A DNA stretch of 64,000 nt, taken from contig JANBPK010000719.1 in NCBI GenBank assembly GCA_027579435.1, positions 122,107 through 186,106 of the forward strand. Reading direction: 5' to 3'. Positions within the stretch are counted from its first letter, which is position 1. Each line of letters opens with the position of its first letter. The translations under genes and the position numbers were made by a program. Positions 45,201 to 54,933 of this stretch are shown here, one piece after another. The notes below the pieces were generated by a model that was not told where the DNA came from, did not search any database, and was given only the letters and a program-made list of their open reading frames with translations. Source of the stretch: Candolleomyces eurysporus (Eukaryota > Basidiomycota > Agaricomycetes > Agaricales > Psathyrellaceae).

Positions 45201-45945
45201 ATGCCACTAAGTGAGTTCTGGCCAAAGGATGATCTACCATATACCTGAAAAATGGTGCTTTGCCTGCTGGCTGCCGTTTTGAAGAAGCGTTATGACGTAC
45301 TGAACATTGAATCCACTCATATAGATTGACAGCCTGATGTTGCAGAGGTCGAAAGCGATAATCGTCGGTGCTCGACTTGCCCACAAAATGCCCGTTAGCT
45401 TTACGGATTTGAATATTTTGTTCCGCTCGGATGTCTTGTTCGTCTGCAGATTCAGGTGTTGACCCAACTTTCTGAATTCTTTCAACACCGACATCTTTTG
45501 TCTCCTCCACTTCTTCGAACCCCACAATGACTTCATCAGGATCGGCGTGCCCTGCCAATATTTTCCACTCATTTTCCACATATGTTACAAAGTTCTTCCA
45601 GTAGAAAGGTGCGAACTCATGACTTGTGTAACGATCAGGATTGTCCAACAAATATAGAGCAGCCATGGGCGCACCTATCTCCATTTTGGAGCTCAAAGAA
45701 TTCACAATCTTGAGGATCATTTTTCGTGTGCTGTTCGTGGACTTAACTTCTTCCTCCAAAAGTGATCCGTGCCTGTTGAAAGCATCGTACATGGTGGAAA
45801 AAATTTGGTATGTCTTCAACCATGATTTGGTGATATAGTCAGTGACGTATCCTATTGTCGCTTTGATTGCAGTCCCTGAAAGAAGACATGTCGTATCTGT
45901 GTTGCATCGACATGCTGCAGTGACAGCCGGAGTGATGTTGTTCAT
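45067..45945 (-). CDS. Helitron Rep protein, catalytic tyrosine part
   Basis: This frame continues the Rep region. IGYVTDYITKSWL near residue 30 contains the two-tyrosine arrangement (Y-x3-Y) that in Helitron Rep proteins performs strand cleavage and rejoining. Downstream are a conserved-looking PMAALYLL and the segment leading to YCCTMLTFF, the start of the usual Rep-helicase junction (MLTxFxPWR). The frame is left at a run of nine Ts (plus-strand As 45089-45097). One base fewer leads to FCPWRTGVDLK in the helicase frame. Confidence 0.85.
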   Translation of the reverse strand: MNNITPAVTAACRCNTDTTCLLSGTAIKATIGYVTDYITKSWLKTYQIFSTMYDAFNRHGSLLEEEVKSTNSTRKMILKIVNSLSSKMEIGAPMAALYLLDNPDRYTSHEFAPFYWKNFVTYVENEWKILAGHADPDEVIVGFEEVEETKDVGVERIQKVGSTPESADEQDIRAEQNIQIRKANGHFVGKSSTDDYRFRPLQHQAVNLYEWIQCSVRHNASSKRQPAGKAPFFRYMVDHPLARTHLVACDPSRRHFVVPNFIGPPLPRMDTGDREVYCCTMLTFFLSMANWS

Positions 45946-48900
45946 CCATTCTTCGAGTTTTTTTTTAGATTCAAATGCCCCGTCACCGGATCGACGACAG
46001 ACTTTGCAAATAAAGGGCGCGGGAAGCGAGCTGTACAGATGCCGTCTTTGTTGATGCAGCCTTTGCCAGTGGCATGATTCTTTGGTACCTTACTGTCTCT
46101 TTGCCCACTCTGTTCGTTTCCAGGTGTGTTGTCGCGACGGCCAAAACATTTGTGCATATTGGATCTCAGCAAGATGTCGTCGACTGTCTCCTTGAATCTG
46201 TCGTACCAAGCCAACAATATCTGGCAATTATCGCATTCGCATTCATCATTTTCGCAGTAATGCATGGGAGGTGGCTCAGGTAGTGTCATTGTAGGATCTT
46301 TGTAGTCACTGGGTACATTGCTATGTTCATCCTCTTCGACTAGAGTCTTGTGAATCCCCTTGTCACGATTTTTTGGTGCCAATGGCACACGACTTGAAAC
46401 ATCTTCTTTACTCCCTGTCAAAAATTCTCCAACATGACATGCTTCTAGGTATTCAATAATCTCTTTTTGGAAGTCTGTATCACCAGACATCAATCTCTCT
46501 CGGATTGTTTGGGGAGTTGGCGCACCGTCGATCCATAACAGACAATGTAGATGTAAGGTCATCCGTCCTTGCTGCTCAACAGTTCCATAATACGCAGAGG
46601 GCTTTCCATAAAGACCACGTTGGGGCCTGTGTTCAGACCACCCACATATGTGCTTGAGGAATAACTTTACCAAGTAGTCAAAGAAACGGGCGCATGCGAC
46701 AGGATTTCGAGTCACCAAGTGTTTTCTCTCCGCATATCCCTTGATTTCCGGGTGGAAAGCAATACTGTGATCTGCCAGGTACAGGCACAGAGGGTGTTTG
46801 TTATCACAAAACGACAACGTGACAAACCAGTTGGGTGCGTTTGCGAATGCGACAAGTGACCACAATTCATTTCTTTGGAATTTTTTGCTGGAGATAGATC
46901 CGTCCACATGTGTGCCAACATATTCTATTTGATCTAACAACGAAAAACACAACTTCTCCTGAACGGTATTTGGTATCACCCATTCGCCATTCTTCAATCT
47001 TTGAGAGATAGACGCCAGCACTGCAGGAGATAGATTAGTGATAGATTGAGCTACCTTGTTAAAGTTCCCTCGCTTGACCATCATGAAGCTTCCCAGCGTG
47101 CCTTGTTTGATAAGTTGGTGATTGAAAGCGACAATGACAAACCCTGCGTCTTCTTGAAAACGTTTGTCGTGATACATCAGGAGCCACTTCAAATGCTTTT
47201 CTTTGGCAATAATTCCTTTGTGCACTTCTTGGCCGACACCCCCATAGCCATATGGAAAGAGCCATGGGAACATCTTGGGATACAAGTGCGGATTGTCAAA
47301 GAGAGACTGCGGACTGTCCTCGTGGCCAACAGCCAAAAATGAACCGGAGTTCTTCAGGTGTTGAATCGCCGCGGCTTTTCGTTGAATTGTTGACATGCCA
47401 CTGAAGCGTTCGCTTGTCAGTCCATGCACTGTAAAAGGGCATGGACCAGAAGACGTGCCGACTTCCATTTCGTTGTCAAAAACACTCTTTGCAGCGTCTG
47501 GTACGTTGCCATCGGAACTCATTGACTTGTTATACAAAACACCGACAGGAGCACTGGAGACAGGATATGACTGTAGAGTGGCGTAGTCAATTTGTAAGTC
47601 TGCGTACAAGCAATTATTAATTTTAAGCCATTCCAATGCCGACTTCACTCTTTCTCTCCTGACTAGAACAGGCGTGCGCTTCATGTCTTCATCAGTTGGA
47701 GGGCTAACTCCCGTAAAGATGACAGCCAACACTTCATCTAACTCTTCAATCGGGATGGGTAAACGGTTGTATATCTTGGTGGTAGGATGCTCAAATGCAA
47801 CAACATTTGCGACCATTTTCGCATGACCACTGGATATCCGAACCACGCATCGATTGTATCTGACACGGGAGATAAGTGTTTGTTCTGCAAGAGTTAAATT
47901 TTTCAAAACTGTTGGAATTTCGCCCAACCACAGATGATTCGCCAATGCCAATTGGGGACAAACACCATGAATAAGGTTTTCGTGGCAATGCGTGCATATA
48001 GCTGTCGCGCTAACGACGACCAGAGGCCCATTGACCTCATAGCACGGTGCCTGATTATTCCGCCTCTCAATTCGAGACGCCCCTGATTGTTGTAAAACTT
48101 CCATTTTATACCGGTCCTTTTCAAATGGCATCAGCTCGCTGATCTTTGTTAGCTGACCACAGACGGCACAGGCATCTTCCTCTATGACAGCAGGACTCAA
48201 GTCATGACAGTAAGATTTCATGGCGTTCGCAATATCACGCATGCTTGCAGGTTTTGGGGGCCACTGTTCCTGAGGTACGGGCTCCAAAACCAGCCAACTG
48301 TAGCTGACTCCTTTGCCAATCGTGTTAACAATATCAAATTGGTTCGTTGTCGATTGGTTCGTTGCCGATGCAGGAGTAAAGTATAAGTCGAGGGCGCGAC
48401 AAGTCGTACAGATGTGAGAAGTCAAAGCATTGATGGCTTTGGGTTTGGATATTTGAGAAGGTAACATGATTCCGTGGTGCGCCCCCAGTGACCGTATTCC
48501 AGGCATTGTAAGTCGTTTTACAAACTCATCGAGGGGGAAGTTTCTTATACAAAGCATGCCCGTAGGCTGAGGTGGGTTATCCGACGTAGCACAGCAAACT
48601 TTGTTCAATCTAAAGCCAAGTTCGTTGGTATCAACGGACACATACGGCGCAACGGCTTGAATGGCATCCGAAGACCAAATTTTGCACGTTTTGAGAAACT
48701 CAGGGCTGTCTATGGAGAAAACTGAATCGGATGCATGAGGAGCAGGAGCATGCCTCGTCAATGGCTGCAAAATCACAACTGATTTTTCACAAGTGGTGAT
48801 ATCGCAGCAGTGAACACCTATTGCTTTCAGCAATGCATCACATTGGTGCAAAGCTGTCATACGTATCGCATGCACTCGACACAAATCTTTGAGCTCATCA

Positions 48901-49076
48901 ACGTTTAGTTGAGCAACTATAACCGATAACGGGAGCTCGCATGCAAATGCGTCGGGGTATTCCCTAAGAACAAAGTCGACATTCTCTTTTGCAACTAAAG
49001 ATACAAAGTTATACTGATAGTGACTTAGGGTCATGACATTGCCGTTCAAATCTTTGACGGAAGTCAAATCGTCCAC
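45942..49076 (-). CDS. Helitron Rep protein, N-terminal part (HUH endonuclease)
   Basis: About 1044 codons. The track-like start at 49076 is GTG; the first in-frame ATG is at about 49034 (MTLSHYQYNF). The first ~550 residues include a variable region with several Cys pairs (CAVCGQL, CTHCHENL). The Helitron N-terminal domain follows (HLYPKMFPWLFPYGYGG, FQRNELWSL, WFVTLSFCDNKHP). The HUH motif is HLHCLLW in GRMTLHLHCLLWIDG. A Cys cluster (CENDECECDNC) comes near the end. In Helitrons the HUH residues coordinate the metal for strand nicking. The frame closes in a run of nine As (plus-strand Ts 45958-45966); one extra base would connect it to the next frame. Confidence 0.85.
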   Translation of the reverse strand: MDDLTSVKDLNGNVMTLSHYQYNFVSLVAKENVDFVLREYPDAFACELPLSVIVAQLNVDELKDLCRVHAIRMTALHQCDALLKAIGVHCCDITTCEKSVVILQPLTRHAPAPHASDSVFSIDSPEFLKTCKIWSSDAIQAVAPYVSVDTNELGFRLNKVCCATSDNPPQPTGMLCIRNFPLDEFVKRLTMPGIRSLGAHHGIMLPSQISKPKAINALTSHICTTCRALDLYFTPASATNQSTTNQFDIVNTIGKGVSYSWLVLEPVPQEQWPPKPASMRDIANAMKSYCHDLSPAVIEEDACAVCGQLTKISELMPFEKDRYKMEVLQQSGASRIERRNNQAPCYEVNGPLVVVSATAICTHCHENLIHGVCPQLALANHLWLGEIPTVLKNLTLAEQTLISRVRYNRCVVRISSGHAKMVANVVAFEHPTTKIYNRLPIPIEELDEVLAVIFTGVSPPTDEDMKRTPVLVRRERVKSALEWLKINNCLYADLQIDYATLQSYPVSSAPVGVLYNKSMSSDGNVPDAAKSVFDNEMEVGTSSGPCPFTVHGLTSERFSGMSTIQRKAAAIQHLKNSGSFLAVGHEDSPQSLFDNPHLYPKMFPWLFPYGYGGVGQEVHKGIIAKEKHLKWLLMYHDKRFQEDAGFVIVAFNHQLIKQGTLGSFMMVKRGNFNKVAQSITNLSPAVLASISQRLKNGEWVIPNTVQEKLCFSLLDQIEYVGTHVDGSISSKKFQRNELWSLVAFANAPNWFVTLSFCDNKHPLCLYLADHSIAFHPEIKGYAERKHLVTRNPVACARFFDYLVKLFLKHICGWSEHRPQRGLYGKPSAYYGTVEQQGRMTLHLHCLLWIDGAPTPQTIRERLMSGDTDFQKEIIEYLEACHVGEFLTGSKEDVSSRVPLAPKNRDKGIHKTLVEEDEHSNVPSDYKDPTMTLPEPPPMHYCENDECECDNCQILLAWYDRFKETVDDILLRSNMHKCFGRRDNTPGNEQSGQRDSKVPKNHATGKGCINKDGICTARFPRPLFAKSVVDPVTGHLNLKKNSKNG

Positions 49077-49512
49077 CGTAAATCATTTTGTGCGAGTACC
49101 TCCCCCCCACAAATTGCGTAAGGTTTCACAAATAGGGGATTGACCAGACAAAGTGAGCGATAAGGATGCTCTTGAAAGACTATTCATTGCCGCAGAAAGA
49201 GCGGAAACCAAGAGATTGCGATAAAGTACCACAGACAGCTTTTTCGTTGCCGCTCAAGTTCAGCGGAGGAGGTGCTGGTGGGAAAGGCAGACAAACAGGC
49301 ACGAAAACAAAAGGTATTTAAGCCTAGCTGGTCAAAACACGGATCACGGGCCTAACCGGACACTCTAGCCATGAGTCATTGAATTGAACTGGTTTGGACG
49401 AGGCAGTGATTGGTTAAAATTCAGTTATAGCAACGGTAAGGAAACATGAGATGGGCAACAGATACATTTATTAAGGCTATTAAAAGAGACGTAAATTGGT
49501 TTCAATCTTGAA
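49077..49512. other. intergenic or Helitron 5' flank
   Basis: Probably contains the Helitron 5' terminus and promoter. A tract of seven Cs lies at about 49104. I cannot identify the terminal TC dinucleotide with its conserved subterminal sequence, so the boundary is left open. Confidence 0.35.
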
Positions 49513-50160
49513 TCAACAGTCCATCATTAGAGCTTTACAGTACAGTAAGTAAGGAGGAAGGTGGAAGTACACTTTAAGCTGCCGTATCAGCATACCCGAT
49601 TCGTCTTCACATTCTTTCTCTTCATCGTCCACCAGCACGTTGGTTCGTATGGCAGAGAGGTGAGCTCTGGTGTTTGATTCGTCTGGAATACCTACCACAA
49701 TAACCCATTGAACGTTGCAGCCAAGGGTCCAGCGCTTGTGCTTTGAGTAGTAGATCGCCATCGTATGACCCACAACAACGAAAGATCCATAAGGAATTTC
49801 ACCCTTCCACCGTGGCAAGAATGAATCAAGATGGGGTAAATCCACGTCGAAGTTTATTGTTCGGGCTGTACGAGCATCATAAACTGGAACTGGTGCCATG
49901 TTAGAGCAGTTCAAAAAAAAGTTACACGAAAACCACTTACTGACGTCCGAATGTGCCAAGGAAAAGCCGTCGTTCATCGAAGGTGCAGATGTTACAGACG
50001 ACGTGGACGCCGTACCCCGCTGCCCCTGCGTGGCCTCCGGGTCGGGACGAGTAGCGAACTGCAGAGTATCGCGTGTATACTGAGCCCAGATCATCGCTTT
50101 ACCAGATGTCATGCCTGTCCACGCAACGTAACGATCCCACTCTTGTGTGTGGAAGGACAC
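49513..50160 (-). pseudogene. resident gene cut at its 5' end by the LTR element
   Basis: The frame encodes WDRYVAWTGMTSGKAMIW, a Ser/Thr-rich linker and, after a probable intron (GTAAGT donor near 49938), VYDARTARTINFDVDLPHLD, IPYGSFVVVGHTMAIYY and GCNVQWVIVVGIPDESN. I do not recognise the family. No ATG begins it: the frame enters at a GTG directly beside the start of the 5' LTR at 50163. The true 5' exon has therefore been separated or lost. The C-terminal exon may continue through another splice. Confidence 0.5.
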
Positions 50161-50162
50161 GG

Positions 50163-51569
50163 TGATACGGCAGCTGCCTGCATACCCCTAGAAAAATCGC
50201 GAATTAATAGAACTTTTCTTCGGAAGTGCTTCTGAATTAAAGCACTAAGTAACGATAACGACTTATAGAACTCAGCATGTCTTCTGAACATTGCGAAACC
50301 AAGAGTCGAAGCGGTTCCCGGCTTCAGACTTAGCAGCTCTCAAGGATCTGGCTCAGAACCTAAGTACGACGGTTCGGCAGTGGTGCTTTAAAATAGGAAG
50401 GCCCTGCGAACGTATCCGAAGGGTAACGAATAGATTCGGAACCACAACTGCGCGCCCGACCTGGCGAGGTACGGCGTAGGAAGAGGGTCTGCACACTACA
50501 GGGGACATTCGCCCTGACATTCGCTAAGTGGAAGGTGTAACGTCACTCTGTGGCTTCGAGGACGTGATGGCAAATCCGTTAAGTCAATTAAACATGACAG
50601 TTACTGGATTCGGAAGTACGAAGCGGCTCGGTTGAGAACTTCTGAAGAGCCGACCCAAGTGGTGAACTGATGCGGAGTAGAGACCGGACTCTCGGCTGTC
50701 TTCAGAACCCGAGATAGGTTTCGGTCTTGCGAACCGACGTGGATAACAAGGAAAGCATGGCGTGCGGAAGAATGCGGAAGGCCTAGAGCCGGGGCGATGA
50801 CGTGATAAGGGCTTGGAAGTGGTGCCCAGCAAACCGGATAGACGGAAGTAGGGTCGGGAGCAAAGGTACTCACCTCCGAACCTATTCCGAACTACCTAAG
50901 GCATGTGGAAGTAGTGGAGTGCCGTTTCGGCAGTGGTTCTGAATGCGTCTCGATGCAAGTCTAGGGAGGTCGAGACCTAGTTCTGGAGCCTGGATACCCT
51001 CATATGATTATTTCTTTTTGGACTGGTTAATTTCATGTGTTTTTATCTCTGTTTGTTTTGAATGTGTTTGCCAAACTTATTTACAGTATTTAATCTTGGA
51101 CTCTAAGTACTGAATCTATATAGCGGGTAGCTAGCATTGTATTTTGCGTCCGGGTCCGTGTTACCCACCGAATCTACGAGAGCCTTTCTGTTATCTTTTG
51201 CGTGTTTAAGTTCAGAAGTCGTTCGGAGGCCGTGTCCTCATCGCGTTGTTAAAGTTATATCGTGTCGAGACCGTGTTCTCACTTCTGAAATCGAATCCGT
51301 GTATTGTCGAAGTCTGTTGTCTACAAAGTTCAGCTTCTGAAGCAATAACATCGAACCTGGTTGAGCCTTAGCTCCCCCCTCGAACTTGCGATTGCAAAGT
51401 TTACGTTCCGAAGCCCAAGTCCAGCTTGACTTAGAGCTTTTCACTATACCCTTGCCCGCCCTTTATCTTCTGAAGATACTTGGTGTGTTTGTTTTGTGTG
51501 TGTGTTGGTGTTAGGGTTAGGATCTTNGTCTTGTTGTGNTTTGAGCCTTAGAACGCGACCTGCGCATCA
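50163..51569 (+). repeat. 5' LTR
   Basis: Begins TGATACGG and probably ends ...CATCA just before a tRNA primer site at 51575. The first ~430 bases align with 63570-64000. I count about 33 differences by eye, most of them C/T or G/A transitions. A telomere-like gttagggttagg lies near 51511. Ns occur at about 51527 and 51539. The 3' boundary is estimated from the primer site, so it may be off by a few bases. Confidence 0.75.
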
Positions 51570-51574
51570 TCTAT

Positions 51575-51592
51575 TGGAGCCCACCGCGAGGG
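51575..51592 (+). other. candidate tRNA primer-binding site
   Basis: TGGAGCCCACCGCGAGG begins with TGG (complement of a tRNA CCA end) and lies five bases after the probable LTR end. The matching tRNA cannot be named without a search. Confidence 0.5.
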
Positions 51593-51688
51593 GAAGTTTT
51601 NCAAGAATCAATTAGACTTCGGTTTATTGCTTCAGAAGCTTTCCTTTGTGGCAACAAGTTTTATTAAGACCTTACTACGAGTTCGCAC

Positions 51689-53590
51689 TTGCGAATTTAC
51701 AACATTCCGTCTTCAAAGGCTACTACAGCNAAGAAGGCNAAGAAAGGAAAAGAAAAGAGAGTTGGTAGTTCCTCAGATCGAGAAACCCAAGCTTTAAGAT
51801 CGGAAGAAGTCATTTCTGGTTCTGAAGCTGAGACTGTCGGTACGACGCNGTCTCTAGGTCGAATTACCTTCAACTCCCAANGAGCCGGTTTAAATCCCGG
51901 ACTTCCTACTGTCTATCGAGACGCGAGAACGAGAGTTCAGAAAGCAGTCGAAAGAGCTTTCCAAAGTTCATCTGCATACGGAGATTCGCTTGACGAAGTA
52001 GAAGAAATNGCAACNGCGCTTCAGAAGTCATTTCAGTCCTCCCCAAGTAGATCACAAAGAAGAAGACGAGTTCAGAAGATGGATNCTAGCATTCTNGACC
52101 CCACGGCNACGGAGAACNTGGAAGCCATGCCTNCAGGGCAAAACTTCCCTCCGAGTTACGCCAAAAATCGACCGCACTATGAAAAGTCCCAGATTCTGGA
52201 TTACTTAGCGCAGTGTGANGANGTNATGGCNATAAANAAAGTGGAGACAGACCGGGTTAAGAAGATGATCNTGGTTTACTATCTGTCTTANNCAGAGAAG
52301 CAGGTGTGGACTCAGATGAGCAAGTACAAGACCGGAACTTATGAGGAGTTCAAAGAGCAGGTGCTGAGTTTCCATCCTCANGCNCTGAAGCAAGCAAAAG
52401 GAGANCTAGCNAGANTGAAGCTAGTATGTGCCCCTTACAAGGAGTTACAACGAAGGGACTATGATGCNTTNATAGAATTCCACTTGCTNTTCAGAAACGA
52501 AGCGAAAAAGCTAGGGAAACTTGTCAGCAATCGGGAGCTCGCAGAGACTTATTTAACTGCGCTTCACGAAGCCTTCAGAGAACAAGTTCTTGATGCTATC
52601 GCTCGGGACAATGAGGCAACCCAAGATCGTCTACTGGTAAGAGGTGACGAACCTCTGAGCTGGGAGAAATACTTGGATAAGGCGGAAGTGCTAGCTAGCT
52701 CGAGAAAACAGTTTACGGAGGACTTCAACTTCGACAAGGCTGGGGGTAGCGTTCTACCAAAACCCTTCTCCTTCGTGAGTCCCACCGGAACTACCCCTCG
52801 AGCTTCCGAAGTGCCTAAACCCCAGGAATTGCCTTTGGCACCTGTGAAACAAGAGGTGAATGAGGACAGATTGTTGCAGCGCTTCCACTCAATGTTGAAT
52901 GAGAAGTTCAACGAATACGAGGATAGGAACGAGAGGTTCATGAGCGATATGAGGAACACGAAGGACAAGATGGAGATAATGCTTAAGAATCCTCATAATT
53001 TCATGTTGAATCAGCAGAATCGTCTGCCTCGCCCGATTCCGAACCCATCGCAAAGACAACCTGTTTGCTTCTACTGTAACCAACCTGGTCACTACATGGG
53101 AACTTGTGTAGCTAGGGAAGCGCATATCAAAGCAGGGAAAATCCAACAAAGACATGATGGATTGTATACTGCGGATGGGAAACGACTGTTCCAAAATGAG
53201 CACGAGAGTATGCGAGAGTATGTGGACAAGTATGTGGCGGGGACGGTTCAGAACGTCTATGACGACGAATATTCGAGGAGTCAGTTCAATTACAACTCTT
53301 ACGAAGTGGAACCAGTGACTCGCGACGACATCCGGCAGCTGCAGGCAGCTATCGAGAGTCTGACTCACAAAAATTCGTCGGCAAGAACCCCACTGCCTTC
53401 GCAGACTCAGCAATTTGTGCAGAATCAAGAGGAATCAGGTCTCAACCGGCTCAGGAGGGAACAAGAGCGGATGAGTCGAGTCATGGCACAGTTGGTAGAC
53501 TCCTTGGAAGATCTTAAAGGGAGAAACCAGAGTCAGTTCGTTACTACAAGGACTACTGGGAATTCCGAAGAGGATTTTCAAGACGACTGA
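51689..53590 (+). CDS. Gag polyprotein
   Basis: 633 codons. The first half contains about thirty Ns that act as substitutions and keep the frame. Features: a Ser-rich basic start, the capsid-like region (QILDYLAQC, KQVWTQMSKYK, FREQVLDAIARDN), a Pro-rich linker and the zinc knuckle CFYCNQPGHYMGTC (C-x2-C-x4-H-x4-C). A coiled C-terminal part has RLRREQERMSRVMAQL. The protein would form the particle and bind RNA. It ends in a TGA at 53588; the protease frame lies in another phase and is also open upstream of its first Met, compatible with a ribosomal frameshift between Gag and Pol. Confidence 0.85.
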   Translation: MRIYNIPSSKATTXKKXKKGKEKRVGSSSDRETQALRSEEVISGSEAETVGTTXSLGRITFNSQXAGLNPGLPTVYRDARTRVQKAVERAFQSSSAYGDSLDEVEEXAXALQKSFQSSPSRSQRRRRVQKMDXSIXDPTXTENXEAMPXGQNFPPSYAKNRPHYEKSQILDYLAQCXXXMXIXKVETDRVKKMIXVYYLSXXEKQVWTQMSKYKTGTYEEFKEQVLSFHPXXLKQAKGXLXRXKLVCAPYKELQRRDYDXXIEFHLXFRNEAKKLGKLVSNRELAETYLTALHEAFREQVLDAIARDNEATQDRLLVRGDEPLSWEKYLDKAEVLASSRKQFTEDFNFDKAGGSVLPKPFSFVSPTGTTPRASEVPKPQELPLAPVKQEVNEDRLLQRFHSMLNEKFNEYEDRNERFMSDMRNTKDKMEIMLKNPHNFMLNQQNRLPRPIPNPSQRQPVCFYCNQPGHYMGTCVAREAHIKAGKIQQRHDGLYTADGKRLFQNEHESMREYVDKYVAGTVQNVYDDEYSRSQFNYNSYEVEPVTRDDIRQLQAAIESLTHKNSSARTPLPSQTQQFVQNQEESGLNRLRREQERMSRVMAQLVDSLEDLKGRNQSQFVTTRTTGNSEEDFQDD

Positions 53591-53673
53591 GGAAGGATGC
53601 TTCTGCCGCGAAGAGGACTTCGGTTGGTCACGGTAGAAAAGCTCCGGAGGCCGTTACATGAAAACCCAACCCA

Positions 53674-54933
53674 GTGACTGTCGATAGCGATGAAGAAGAG
53701 GATGAGGAGGTTAAGAAGCCGACTAGAAAAGAGCCAGTGCGATGGGAGAGAGTGGAGACCGAGAAAGGAGTTAGGTTCAAAGAGCCGGAAGTGGAGGTAC
53801 CTAAGGCGAAGATACCCGAACGCCCATACGTCATGGTGCCGCCCTTGCCAACTAAACCGCTCGCTCCATTCAGGGAATCCACTTCCGAAGCAGCTAAGGC
53901 AAGAAAGCATGTTTCTACCCCACTGCCCGTGCTCGAGAAAACACAATCATATAAAAATAAAGCGCCAATCGAAGATGAAGAAGCTCTGAGGAGGATAGTG
54001 GAGGAGCTTATTAACACTAAATTCACTACAAGCCTTAAGGACTTGGCTAGTGTCTCGGCTCCAGCTCGGGAGTATCTGAAGAAGATGATCACACGACGAA
54101 AGGTGGCCAGAGAGGAAGGGAAGGCTTCAGATTTGGAGTATCACCTCATTTCGCTCATGGATATGTTGACTCGGAAGCAAGAAGATAAGGTGGTTCAACT
54201 TCTGAACCTCCTAGAAGATGAAGAAGTGCGAGAAGAAGAGTTGGAGGCCACCAGCCCGAGTCAGCAGGAAGAAGAATCTTCTGAACCAGTCGTAATGTGC
54301 ACTTATGTGCAATTAGAGGAGTTACCACATGCCCAGATCTTCTGCGCGCAGGACGTGCCAGGGATTCCAGATGGAGCTTTCGTGTTAACAGACCCAGTAG
54401 AACAATACCTGAATTCCCTTGCTGAAGGTGAAGAACCTCGTCCCATCTTAGTGGCAAGAGAGTCAGTGGCTCTTAGGACTGTGTTCCCTACTATTCACAA
54501 GTCAGGGAAAGCAGAAGTTCTTCTGGACACCGGCTCTCAGATCTGCTCTATGGATGCAGACATTGCAAGGAACTTAGGTATTTCCTGGGATCCGGACGTT
54601 GTCATACATCTCCAATCTGCCAACAGAACGGTAGAAAAGACGCTAGGATTGGCTCGGAATGTCGAGTTTGACTTCGGAGGCGTGATTGCCTATATACAGC
54701 TTCACATAATTCGAAGACCAGCCTATAGCGTGCTTCTGGGACGACCCTTTGACGTGGCGATGAGTAGCGAAGTTTCGAACCATACTTCAGGGGAGCAGAA
54801 TCTGACTCTGAAGGATCCTAACACTGGGAGGAGGATAACTATCCCTACCTTTCTGAAGGGAAAACCACCTCCGCACATTCAGAAAGAATTGTGGGATCAA
54901 GAAGGTAGAAATTTTCGGAACTCGAGGATTTGA
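53674..54933 (+). CDS. Pol part 1: spacer and aspartic protease
   Basis: 419 codons. A charged N-terminal spacer with DEEEDEEVKKP and a coiled helix (EEALRRIVEELINTKF) precedes the retropepsin-type protease. The active site is LLDTGSQICSM and the flap/C-terminal signature is YSVLLGRPF. The frame is open upstream to about 53591 except for one TGA at 53668-53670. It overlaps the next frame near 54930, which is also open upstream, again suggesting either a frameshift site or a small indel. Confidence 0.8.
   Translation: MTVDSDEEEDEEVKKPTRKEPVRWERVETEKGVRFKEPEVEVPKAKIPERPYVMVPPLPTKPLAPFRESTSEAAKARKHVSTPLPVLEKTQSYKNKAPIEDEEALRRIVEELINTKFTTSLKDLASVSAPAREYLKKMITRRKVAREEGKASDLEYHLISLMDMLTRKQEDKVVQLLNLLEDEEVREEELEATSPSQQEEESSEPVVMCTYVQLEELPHAQIFCAQDVPGIPDGAFVLTDPVEQYLNSLAEGEEPRPILVARESVALRTVFPTIHKSGKAEVLLDTGSQICSMDADIARNLGISWDPDVVIHLQSANRTVEKTLGLARNVEFDFGGVIAYIQLHIIRRPAYSVLLGRPFDVAMSSEVSNHTSGEQNLTLKDPNTGRRITIPTFLKGKPPPHIQKELWDQEGRNFRNSRI

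Larger units (their letters stand above)
41820..49076 (-). mobile_element. Helitron (autonomous type, RepHel split over three frames)
   Basis: Three overlapping minus-strand frames cover about 7.26 kb without introns and encode a Helitron-type Rep plus Pif1-like helicase. The coordinates given are those of the coding part. I could not place the TC 5' end or the hairpin/CTRR 3' end with confidence. An inverted repeat (GGGGGT...ACCCCT) near 41545-41570 is a possible but unproven 3' hairpin. The two frame changes lie at nine-base homopolymers. The element lies between the small Cys-motif gene and a truncated gene. Confidence 0.85.

Noticed and set aside
53628..54092. Minus-strand frames opposite gag/pol
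   Set aside because: No start context or splice structure and they overlap clear protease/spacer coding sequence, unlike the antisense cargo genes further right.
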